NCBI RefSeq assembly: GCF_003473485.1
Contig: NC_053042.1
Coordinates: 49,191,762 to 49,255,761, forward strand
From: Medicago truncatula
Lineage: Eukaryota > Streptophyta > Magnoliopsida > Fabales > Fabaceae
Reading direction: 5' to 3'
Length of the DNA stretch: 64,000 nucleotides
Below the pieces are notes generated by a model. The model saw only the letters and a list, made by a program, of their open reading frames with translations, had not been told where the DNA came from and made no database searches. Position numbers and translations under genes: made by a program. Of this stretch, positions 49,082 to 60,144 are shown piece after piece (position 1 is the stretch's first letter; the number at the start of each line of letters is the position of its first letter).

Positions 49082-51257
49082 TTTTCACTTTCACCAACTC
49101 ATTACCACAATAAATAACAATAATGACACACAACTTTGTCTTTTTCTTAGTGTTTTTAATAGCTGAAAACAAATTCAGAGTCCATTATTCATCATAAGGG
49201 TAAGAGAGAAGATAAGAAAGAGTGCTGTGGAAGTAAACCGACTTAAATATAAGTGTCATAAATGCATGAGGATAATTATTAACATTGAAAAGCATATAAA
49301 TATGTAATGGAATTTAATAATGGTATGAAAGGTGAAAATGAAAGAATAATTTAGAGAAGGAAGTGGAAAGTGAAGTGTTGCAGAGAAGCCCCACTGAGAA
49401 GTCACATAAAGAGAGCATACATTACACTGAAAAGGGTCAATACTGTTTCAGTTTCAGATACAGAAAACGAGGTTATAAAACTAAATGCAAATTTATTTTT
49501 TCCTTATGAAAACAAACAATTGAATCAAAATGTGATTAATGAATTTCAACGAATAAAGAATTATTTAAGACAATTTCAATGTAATTTTTAAAGGAAATAG
49601 TTTTAAATAAGAGTCTTGTTTTCAAGGGCTCTAAGTATATTGTTTAAAAAATCTACAATAAGAAATTACTTTTGAAAATACAAGTGAAATATATGTAAAA
49701 GTTATAACTACACAATTTTTAATATAAAATTTACCAAATGCTAAACCAATGATTTTTTTGAACAAATTTTATTTACTTTTACAATTGAATTTAGGATTGC
49801 CAAAATCACTCACTCTTGTAAAAATCAGAAAATTAATAAAAAAATATATAAAATAAAAATCAGAAAATTAATAAAAAAAAAATATAAAATACTAGTACTA
49901 TGTTTCGTGCATGTGCATGACATCATGGTTGCTTGAGGGTCAATTTATTTGAAAGACAGAAGAAGAAAGAGTTCAAAGGATTGAAGCAGAGAGAGTTCAG
50001 GGGGGGGGGGTCAGGTGAAGTTGTGTGAAAACTTTTTGAAGCGGTAGATTGGAGAGAGAAGTGATGAGAAAAGACAAGACAATACTATCGGCAATGAATG
50101 TTTATTGGTTAAGGTGTATAGTGTTGACGAGTTTCATTTATCAGCTGAACTTGAACGAACTGTGTAACGTGTCAAAATATTTCTCAACGTGGGCTTCTAC
50201 AATTCATTTTCATAATTTCTCTTTATTTTTTGACAGGAGGGTGGGGAAATGTGTGACATTAATCTCTTGTGTAGATGGAAAGATAAAAAACAATTCGATC
50301 ATCCATTCTATGCTGTCTTCCAATAGTAGATAGAAGTTCATATCTAGTAGTACTATTTTATCGGATTAATGGTCCAACTGAACTGCTCACTAGTCAAATC
50401 GAGTTGAGTTTACATAAAAAAGAAAAAAATTACTATAAACTTTTTTAAAAAATTACTTTAACAATTGTTCTAAAAACACTTATTAAGGATTCAAAAGAGA
50501 AAGATTTTATAAAATTTATATAAAATAAGTTTCTTTTTAATACGTTGAATACACAATTTAAAAAAAAAAAGATTTTTTTTGGATTTCTAAACAAATACAC
50601 CAAGGGCACTTTAATGTAAAATAGGAAGTTTATGTTAGTTTTGTAAAAGAATTCATTCAAAAAGTCTTGAAAGATCCAAAGACTGAAGAAAAAAAATCCT
50701 TGAAGCTATGGAAATACATATGAAATTGACAACTCTATAACAGTACTATAATTTTTACAAGTTTATCGTTTATTAAGCTTAGGGCATAGTTGTTAAAGAC
50801 GTTTTGGTGAGAAAATATGGAATATGGAGTGAAGAAATCAAAGAGGCAGCTAGTGCCTAACTTGCATCGCGGGCTATGAACCTCGCATCGTGAGAATATA
50901 ATGCAAATCAAGGAGAAGCTCTCGACACAACATCGAAGGACATGGGAGAGGTGGTGCGGAGATGGAAGCTTCTAATCGTACCACCATCAGTAGCAATTAC
51001 ATCTTGAAGGGTGAGATTTGGATGATCGGGTAAGGCGGTGGAGAAGATTTGTGTTTGGTTAGAGAGAAGTCGGAGATCGATAAGGCTAGAGGGAGAGAAT
51101 AGGTATCAATTGACTTGATTTTAGAGTACACAAATTGAAAATTCAATGATATTAAAAATTCAATGAACTAGATTTTGCAAGGGCAACTCAATATACCACA
51201 GGTTTATAAATTGTAAAGTATGTATACGACTTCAATTTCCACAAAGTACAATACAAA
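49082..51257. other. Intergenic: promoter of the MYB17-like gene, then gene-free DNA
   Basis: No complete gene. A G10 run lies near 50,000. On the minus strand about 51,090-50,925 one frame reads without stops (FSTALPDHPNLTLQDVIATD, then GGTIRSFHLR). This could be a fragment of an unidentified gene. The rest is AT-rich. Confidence 0.4.
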
Positions 51258-52139
51258 GGTGGCATTTAGGGTGGGTGAGGGAAAGAATTTCCCACCATAG
51301 GAAAGATACTTTTTAATGGTTGGATCAAAGAAAGACCATAGTATTATCATAGTCTCTCAACATTATATTATTTTTACATTATCTTCCATCATCCTTCTCT
51401 TTCACCTCCATATCTCTACTCCCTCACCCATCACCACCACCACCACCAACAACAACAACAACCTCTCAAAATCAACCTATTGACCTCCACAACAAATCCA
51501 AGCAAAAGAAGCAAAATGACCACCTCACCATTCCCCCTTTTCTTAGCCTTTTCTCACAAACAATGGACTGTAACCTTAGCTTCTTTCCCACATGTTGATC
51601 TCGTTACACTTATAATCTCACAAACAAATTCCTTAAACATATTCATTGATAGAATTATCAACATTTTATAACAAAAACCCTACAACGTCAATTTCAACAT
51701 AATGAACATGAATCCTAAAATCAAGGAATGGCCGAAGAAACAGCAAAAACACCACAATAATTAAAACTTTATCTCGCTATTTTCTGTTAGAAGTTTCATG
51801 AAAGTCTAGGAATAGAAAATTAAAATTAAAATGGAAAAGGGAATAATTATCAACGGTGGAAAAGGAAAACAGTTAAGGATTTTGGGTTTTTTTTTCTGTT
51901 TCCTATCTGTTTAATCATATCACCATGAAGGAGAATCCCAGAAGTTGTTAATGGAAGGTTGAGTGGGTGGCATGAAGGGGAGAGAATAGTAGTAGAAGAT
52001 AGTGTTAAAAAAGAGAAATAGAAATGATATTTGAGTGCTGAAAGACCATGATAAAAATGTGTTCCTTAATTGATCTAACAGTTTAAATAAATTGACCCAT
52101 GATAGGAAAATCTTTCCTATTCCCATCCTAAATACCACC
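51258..52139. mobile_element. Non-autonomous MULE-like element with perfect 9-bp target duplication
   Basis: Terminal inverted repeats: GGTGGCATTTAGGGTGGG at the left against GGTGGTATTTAGGATGGG (reverse complement of the right end). The similarity continues inward through AGGAAAGAT, GTTGGATCA and GTCTTTC blocks. Identical 9-bp flanks CAATACAAA lie at 51249-51257 and 52140-52148. It is 882 bp. The interior has a CAC/AAC-rich stretch (51,425-51,470) and no transposase. A 9-bp duplication supports the Mutator superfamily. Confidence 0.82.
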
Positions 52140-52328
52140 CAATACAAATAGTAAAACTAAAGAAAATCATTTACACAGCATTTTCATTTAGGTGGTAATT
52201 TTCCCAAGTTATATTTGCTTACATTATATTTACTTTCTTTTTTTCTTAGAGCAAACTTTACAATGAAGATGTACCACATTGTTGGATATTTGAATATTAG
52301 CTTCATTTTTGGCTAAAACAAATATTTA

Positions 52329-53277
52329 TGTGAGATGTTGAACACGATGTGCCAACATCCTGGCATGGTTCAGTTGACCTGCACCCTGTCTTGTTTTACG
52401 CACACGCTGTTTTATTTAAGGAATCCACGCCTTTATTCTTGTTGGTCAAGCTGCGTGTTTTTAGCACATGATCATATCGGTTTGTGATTTCCTAAGATTG
52501 TGTTATCTACTTAGGAAAGTTTGGAGGTGATCATGATGTTCCTAATAGTGTGCCTATATATTAGGAGCTTCCTTTTCTGATTCTGTTGTACGTGAAATGG
52601 ATCACCGAATTGTTCTGAAGCCCAACAAGATTAATGACACGTATTGCTTTAGTATTTAAACAAGACTGGAAGACCTAGAGAAGTATTCAAGCTGTCATTT
52701 GAAGAATAGATCATCTAGGGTTTTGAGTCTGTTTATGTGAGCCTTTCGTGTATCATTTTGATGCATGTTTAGGACTGTGTTTGAGTTGTAAATTGTGCAC
52801 TACTCTGAAACTTTTAAGCAAAGAGGTAGGTAGTTTGTAAACTGCACCTAAGCTGTGAAGTATGGTGTTTAGTTGTTTTGTTTGAAAGTAACTTCATTTC
52901 ATTGTGTTTGTAATTTGAGAATCACAAGGGTTGTGATCAGTTGTAAGGGAGTGAGATGAGATCTCAGATCTAGGAGTTCCTAGGTTGAAGTCAGTACGGG
53001 TAGGTCCTAGGTCATTAGTGCAAATGAGGAGTTTGTTGAGAACTATTGAATACGGACTACATTAGTGGATTTCCTTCCTGGCTTGGTAGCCCCGAGAGTA
53101 GGTGACGTTGCACCGAATTGAGTTAACAAACTCACTGTGCCTTTTACTTTATGCTTTGCATTTTTCTTGTCTTGTGTTAGCTTAGTGTTCGAAACATTTT
53201 ATTCAACATCTGTTTCTGTATAACTCGTGTTGAAACATCGTATAGAACATCGTAAGTCTATCGTGCCAGAATTTCAC
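52329..53277. mobile_element. Copia-type LTR-like segment (probable solo LTR)
   Basis: The segment starts TGTGAGATGTTGAACACG and ends AATTTCACA. It carries features common in legume Copia LTRs: a TATA-like CTATATATTAGG, and near the 3' end GGCTTGGTAGCCCCGAGAGT followed by AGGTGACGTTGCACCGAA. No internal coding region is nearby. I could not find a matching 5-bp target duplication, so the exact ends are uncertain and it may be a truncated copy rather than a clean solo LTR. Confidence 0.5.
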
Positions 53278-53499
53278 ACTAGTTAAGAAGAAAAAACTAA
53301 TTAAACATTCGTAAAAAGAATGAATGCGTATATAAATAAAATAAGTTTTTTATATATGCTAATTTAATTATTTTTATAAAATAATATTTTTAATTAAGTT
53401 ATATCTATTATTATTTTTTTTATAAAATAATGTTTTAAATTAAATTATTTTTCGAAAGTTATTGAATTATTAATATGTAACAAAAAGAGTTTAACACGA

Positions 53500-54680
53500 A
53501 CACCAATCAAATATCAACTAATTATTGGAAAGCAGAAAGGAATGGTTGTTATATAGTGCGAAGTGCTTATCGTTTATGTGTGGAAGAATTAGTGGATGTT
53601 TCATATCTTCATCGTCCGGGTAGTTGGAATAACATTTGGCGCTTGAAGGTTCCACCAAAAGTTAAAAATTTCTTATGGCATATGTGTCGAGGATGTTTAC
53701 CGACTAGAGTTCGCTTGCAAGACAAAAGAGTTTCATGCCCGACGAATTGTGGAAGTTGTGGCTCTGATTATGAGGATTTAAATCATTTGTTGTTTGAGTG
53801 CCGATTTGCTATTCAAGTTTTGAATTCTGCTGGTGTGTGGTTTGATGTTCAACATACTGCCATATCCACATATTCTGCTATCAATTCCATCTTCCATATG
53901 CTTCAAAACCTTCCTCCGAACATTCAACAATGCATTGCAGCAATTTGTTGGAGCTTGTGGAAGCATCGAAACCTCAAGATTTGGGAGAACGTAGAAGAGA
54001 GTAGTGCACAAGTGGTTGAGAGAGCGCGACATCTAATTAAGGACTAGCAGGAAGCCAAACTGCGCCTCTACAGGAGGCCGCACAGCAGCAGGTTGCTAAC
54101 ACATTGCAGCATAGTGTGCAGCCCCAAAATTTCCCAACTGGACCTGCTGTCCCGCAATGGTTTCCGCCTAGTAGGGGGAGGTTCAAATGCAATATTGACG
54201 CGACTTTCTCTGAACAATTCCAACGGACAGGTATCAGAATGTGTCTTCGGGATGATTCTAGAACTTTTGTTTTAGCTAAAGTGATGCCTTTTGATCAAGT
54301 TTATCTGGTAGTTGTTGGCGAAGCTTTGGGTCTTTATCATGCCATTCAATGGATGCAAGACATGTAATTACAACATAGATTTCGAGCTTGATTCTAAAAT
54401 AACGAGAGATGCTTTCCACTCCCGTATGACAAATATCACAAAATTTGGCAATATTATTGATGAGTGTCGAGAGCAATTTTTCCCTTCCTTCACAAACTCT
54501 AGGGTCGAGTTTATTAGGCGACAAGCGAATATGGCAGCTCATGCCTTAGCAAGAGAAGCCATTTCCTTAGCTAGTCCCACTATTTATTATGCAATCCCAC
54601 AATGTCTTGAATCTATTAATATTAATGAATGCTATAAGCATCTTTTCTTAAAATAAAATAAAAAATAAAAAATAAAACAA
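53500..54680 (+). pseudogene. 5'-truncated LINE: zf-RVT and RNase H-like remnants with A-rich tail
   Basis: Frame 53556-54047 encodes a zf-RVT region: VRSAYRLCVEELVD, VPPKVKNFLWHMCRGCLPTR, CPTNCGSCGSDYEDLNHLLF, then AICWSLWKHRNLKIWENVEE. A stop at 54045 follows. The next frame (54,104-54,364) reads PPSRGRFKCNIDATFSEQFQ, the start of an RNase H-like (RVT_3) domain. A frameshift near 54,360 then leads to the domain's end (VEFIRRQANMAAHALAREAI). An A-rich tail (AAAATAAAATAAAAAATAAA) closes it at about 54,650-54,680. There is no RT domain upstream, so it is 5'-truncated, as LINE copies commonly are. It is inactive. Confidence 0.85.
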
Positions 54681-55388
54681 TTTTCATTTTCTTGAAGATT
54701 CACTACTCACTAGTGAGTTGTCTTTTCTAAATCTAAGCCATTGAATTTTGAACTCTTGAATCAATGGTACAATAAGCATTTGTGTATTGGTACACGAATT
54801 TAATCATTTGTGCACCTTAAAAGTCACCTATGTTATCATAGTTTAATTAGTAAGAACATTGTATATAATATGGAGGAGTTGAATTTTGAAATTTGAATTT
54901 TCCAATTATTCAACTTATAAGGTGAATTTCTAGTTATCGTTGGGTCTGGGCTATTTGAAGATTATTTTTTTTGTTGAGATTTTAGTAACTTTAAATTTTA
55001 TAAAACAAATTCAAAAAAAGTTTAGTTTGAAAATATAATTATATTTCTGTATTACATTAAATAATACTAACTCCTATTGAAGGGTGTGGGATATTTTAGG
55101 TTACAATTGAGATGGAAGATACTGGCTTTTACCATTTGGTTCATAACTTTTGCAAATGGCAACCCTATTGTCTTTTATATTGTCATAAATCATAATGGTT
55201 CCTTTTGCACACACTAGGAATAACTTCTTTTCCAAGTTCCTTCTCTCATTAGTCATTCCTTCCCCTGACATATTCTATAAAAGGCCTTACAATCACAAAT
55301 AAATATATGTAATTGAAGTCAAATTTAGAAAGGAGAACAAATCATTCCATTTGAGATAATAAAAAAGAGTAGTTTTAATTCATAGATA
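54681..55388. other. Intergenic and promoter of the SEC22-like gene
   Basis: AT-rich with no ORF. A possible TATA (TTCTATAAAAGG, about 55,272) lies 115 nt upstream of the ATG at 55389. Confidence 0.45.
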
Positions 55389-57447
55389 ATGGTTAAGTTA
55401 ACTATAGTTGGAAGGGCAAACGATGGATTACCTCTAGCACAAGGACTAAGATATGTAAATGAAGAAAATGGTTATCTTTCACGATACAGGCAACAGGCAG
55501 AATTTATACTCCAAGAAATTTCAAAAGGAGCATTGACACCTTCCATGATGACCATTCTCATTGACCATTGCTGCTTCAAGTATCTTTAATTTTTTTTTTC
55601 TCCAAGTTTTTCTTTATGTTCTTTTAATTTGTTTAATTTTTATTTTTGCTAAAATTGTTGCCATGCTTGCCATTATTATTTTTATATATAATTCATATTC
55701 TAAGTTTTAAGTGTGAGTGATTAAGTATTACATCTACTAAAATAAATGTTGGATATATATATATATATAAAGGAGACGATCCATCACCCATATACCGGAT
55801 GTCTTAAAGTTTTAGGATGAGATGTGACGTCTAACGTCTAAATGTGGTTCTGAACGTTTAGTTCATTGTTGTATTCGGTGTTCTCCACACTATTCAACAT
55901 CAATTAATTGTCCTTCATCACAATCTAGCTAGCTTGATGCTCTTTTTAATTAGAAATATGATGAAAAGTGACATTTTACATAAACCATAGGGATTAATTT
56001 ATCGAAACTTTTTTTGCTCTAATTTCTTAAGTTGCAGCAATTCAACAAAATTTGTTTAATTATGATTGTGCTATTTTGTTGTTAAGCTTCTTGGTAGAGA
56101 ATGGAGTTGTTTACATTGTTTTGTGCGAGTCCACGTACCCAAGAAAACTAGCATTTAATTACTTACAAGACATACAAAAAGAGTTTGAGAAGTTTGATAA
56201 AACCCTCATAGGCAAAATTACAAGGCCATACAGCTTTGTCAAATTCGGTAATTTCTTGCAAAACATTAATATGCTATGCTACAATGAATCATTGACGTGT
56301 TCTCCCATCCCATAATAATTGTTACATTTTAAATAAATAAAAAAACTAATAAAGTGTCACTCTTAGTTTTTCAAATTTTTAATGTAATTTAAATTATTAT
56401 TATTTTTACAATTGTACCATCTAATTTATATTATGTGTGCATTCCCGAATTACTATTTTCTACTCTTTTTTTTTTTCAAAGCAATGAAAATAAAATGCAA
56501 ATCAGGATTAAAGCCTCAACCTGTTTACAAAAGAGAGAAAGGACAAAGGATATCCTATATCAATAAAACAAAGTGTAACTTGCCAAGAATTACTATTTTC
56601 TACTCTACATTTATGATAATAATAATCTATCGATGGTCAATTAGATTAATTTGGTTAGTAAAAAAAAAGGTTTATTTAGATTTTGTAAAAAAAAATGTTA
56701 ATTTGACAAAATTATTACTTCATATATAAATTTTCCTGAATTTCTGTGAAATGTTATGAAATATTAGAGGTCCAACCTTTGTTAAATTTTTGTTTAGCCA
56801 TATTTCTTTGCCAAAATCACAATTTCATTTTCAGATGGTATAATTGCAAACTTTAGCAGACAATACATTGATACAAGAACTCAGGCCAACCTATCAAAAC
56901 TTAATATCAATAAGAAACAAGAGTTAAACATTATTACAGAAGAAATATCCATCATCTTAGAAAGAAGGAGAATTTCAGGTAAGTTTTTTACTTTTTTTTC
57001 ACCCTCACATAATGTTTACAATGACACTTACTAAGTTTCTTTAAAAACAAATTAAAATTATTTCTGCTAAGTTCCTTGAAAAAAAATTGTACTGAGAAAT
57101 TTACTGAACAAAGTCAAGGAAAAAATTAAAAAGTTATGCCAATTTTTTGGTGACATGTTAATATGAATATCTTTTATTTACAGAAACAATGAGAATGTTA
57201 CCCGTTAGTCCTCAAAATTCAGCCTCCTCAATATGGTGTTCCCCAAGCCTTGAGGTATTGTATACAGAAATTAGAAACAATAAAAAAGATAAACTTTAGC
57301 ACTCTTACTAATTAATTAATTATGCATTGTTTTGGAGCACAGGTGATTGCTATGAAATGGACACCAATTTTGATCATGGTCATTACATCTATTGCTCTTC
57401 TAGGGGCTGGTTTAGTCCTCACAGATGACTATATTATTTCAGGATGA
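55389..57447 (+). CDS. SEC22-like longin protein with degenerate SNARE motif
   Basis: The model is join(55389..55579, 56087..56247, 56835..56978, 57184..57254, 57343..57447), all GT-AG, 223 aa with no premature stop. Residues 1-127 align with the longin domain of the 25-kDa vesicle transport protein SEC22: MVKLTIVGRANDGLPLAQGL, LVENGVVYIVLCESTYPRKL, AFNYLQDIQKEFEKF, PYSFVKF, then YIDTRTQANLSKLN. The next about 55 residues occupy the place of the R-SNARE helix but have poor heptads and contain MLPVSPQNSASSIWCSPSLE, which cannot form a normal helix. Residues 195-214 (WTPILIMVITSIALLGAGLV) are the C-terminal membrane anchor. Normal SEC22 works in ER-Golgi fusion; here fusion activity is doubtful. 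Divergent paralogue, possibly neofunctionalised or expressed but non-fusogenic (inference). Confidence 0.82.
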
Positions 57448-57792
57448 TGAAGCTTCAATTATGGATGGATTTCATGCCCCACTAGTTACAACTTTGATTT
57501 TGGAAACTAGTAAATATATGTAGTGGCCCATTGAATTCCCTTCCCATGCAGGCCAAGCACATCAATAATATCCCAGGAATAACATATGAAGAGCACCATA
57601 TATATAGTAATTAGTTCTTAATCTAAAAATGAAATTACATGTGTGTGCACAAAAGCAACTCTAACAAAATAACAAATAATTTCATGTGTATATGGTAACC
57701 CTGTGGAAATTGAAATCATTTGAATTTGGTAGGAGGAATATAGTAAATACAATACATTACATACATAATTCAGTATGTATAATTCAAAGCCC

Positions 57793-59998
57793 TCAAACGT
57801 ACATTGCATCATTGCTTAGATTGAAATTGTTACTTAAATCAACTCCAGGCATGCAATGGACAAACCCATTTCCCACAATTTGATTTGCAAATTTAATCTG
57901 TGAATTGAACATCTCAGTGGCTGAAATGTTAGTCACACTATTATGAAACTCTCCATTGAAGGGTCCTTCTTGCATTGTAACTTCTTGAAAAGCTGAATTT
58001 TGATCAAATCCATTTCTCATGACCAAAGATTCAACTGAATTTGAAGAGTTCCTATTATTATTATTAACATGATCCAATGAAAGCCATTCAGCAAACAATA
58101 GTTTTGGTAAGGTGCTTTGATGAGTCTCTTTGGTGATGCTCTTATAATTATGTGGATCTTGTGTTGCAAGTTTTTGAAGAGAGGGTGAAGAGTTCATTGT
58201 ATCTGAGCTTGAGCTAGCATATTGAAATTGTTTGTGTGATTCCATTTCCATAGCTTTGGCCACTCTCTTTTTCAAATATGAATGCCAATAGTTTTTTATC
58301 TCATTGTCTGTCCTTCCTGGCAAATGTTGTGCTATCTGTGACCACCTGACCAATATAGTTTTAAGTTAATTTCTCTTTAGCATTATTCAATTAAAGGGAT
58401 AAAAAGATTAAAAGAGTACATGAAAATATGCAAATTGCATAGTTTGGCAAATTCTACATGGACCAGTAATTGAAAATTATTATAAACTTCAATGATCACA
58501 TATGTCGTTTTTTGAAACTAGAAGTTTACAATTCTTCTTGTCCTTGTGTTTGAGACTATGACGCAATAGGTGTTGGTTCGATAAACAAAGAAAAATAAAT
58601 ATGTATTCTTCAAAATTCAATTCATATTTATTTTTCTTTATTTTTGTCAAACCGACGTCGATCATGTCCTCGTCTTAATAGTAAAGACAAGGAACGATGT
58701 GAATTTCTACTTCTAAAAAACACCGTCGATCATTAGACTCTTAGATAATTTTAAATAGTGGTTCATATTAAATTATCTATCAAATGGTCCACCCCAATCT
58801 CACCACATAGGTTTATTTCATCTCTCCTTGGTAATTGGTAACAGAATTAATCCCACGAGTATATATGCAATGTACATGTGTGTGTAGCAATCTTTTTTGG
58901 TGTGAAATAGTTGTACTGTATTTGAATAAAAAAAAGTTTGATAATACAACTGATTATATTGAAGTATGTGAAGGAAAACTCTATAGAAGGAACACATAAC
59001 CTTGAAATAGGTTTAGTTTGAATATTTTGTTCAATGTTCATCAATTATTAAAAAAAGAAGAGCATGCCAACCAAGCCAATTCCTGGTTTGACTTAATTAC
59101 CAATCAAGCCATGCTTTTATTTTTCCATTAAATAGGACACCTAGTTGCTTCTATAAAATAAATAAAATTATATATGAAACTACCCTCCAATCCAATTATA
59201 TTCTCTAACTTAAGACTTTCACATAAAATTCACAACATTAATTGTTTTTATCTTTCCTTGCATTATTTTGCACTACTTAAAAAGACAATTAACTACTCCT
59301 AACAAGTCTGTATGAATATTTTAGACTAAAATTTACAAAAATTACTAATTTCAATACTTTGAACTTTTGGATAAAATTAGAACTTAGAAAAAAATGACAA
59401 AAAATAAAAGAAGATTTACTCTACTAACATACTTGTTGCCTAACATGTGATGAAGGGTGAGGATTGTTTCCTCCTCCTGTTTGCTGAACTTCCCTCTCTT
59501 TAATCCTGGCCTTAGATAGTTAATCCACCTTAGTCTGCAGCTTTTTCCATTCCTTTGCAAGCCTGTACATGTATGTCATTGTACTCCATTAGATAGAACA
59601 ATTGAATATAATTGTATACACTATGATTCTTCAAATTTATCATAAGGACTTAATTAAAAACATTAGCAGCACAAGAAATTTTTGAAAATAAAAATAAGAA
59701 AGAGATAAATTATTATTAATTATAGTGACATTGATGACCATTTTAGGATTCAAACTCTTACGACTGAGCTGACACCTCATGGACAAAAACTTTATATTAC
59801 AATGACCTACTTGTAAATATGATTAGGGAATAAATGCATCCATGAAGAAGAAAGAAACCAACCTGCCTTAATAGGGACAGAGCTCCAGCAACCATGACCA
59901 TGTTTAAGAATGTAGTTTCTGAGTTTGTGATCTTCTTCAGGTGACCATAAACCTTTCCTATGTTTTGGTTTTGTCTTTTCTAGTGGCTGGAACCCCAT
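57793..59998 (-). CDS. LAF1: R2R3-MYB transcription factor, LAF1/MYB18-like
   Basis: The model is complement(57793..58345, 59433..59562, 59863..59998), introns at the usual R2R3-MYB places, 272 aa. R2 has Trp at 18, 38 and 58 ([40 protein letters not shown]). R3 has Phe71, Trp90 and Trp109 ([18 protein letters not shown]). Residues 168-180 carry [13 protein letters not shown], a C-terminal motif shared by the LAF1/MYB18, MYB19 and MYB45 clade. Arabidopsis LAF1 promotes phytochrome A far-red signalling; in legumes the function of this member is unknown. It lies tail to tail with the SEC22-like gene, 345 bp apart. The clade call is confident; orthology with LAF1 itself is not certain. Confidence 0.9.
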
Positions 59999-60133
59999 TT
60001 TGTTTTGCCTAATAAAACTTCACTTTAAATGTTAAGCTTTGATATTCTCTACAAGTGAATAATATAGAGCAGACTCAGATGAGAGAGAGGATGGAAAAAT
60101 ATTTTGGTAAGGAAATAATGCATAAGCAGACTT

Positions 60134-60144
60134 GTATATATAAA
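60134..60144 (-). promoter_or_regulatory. Putative TATA box of the LAF1-like MYB
   Basis: TTTATATATAC on the minus strand, about 136 nt upstream of the ATG at 59998. Confidence 0.4.

Noticed and set aside
57618..57883. Short ORFs between the SEC22-like and LAF1-like genes
   Set aside because: They lie in convergent 3' UTRs and overlap MYB exon 3 in the wrong frame.
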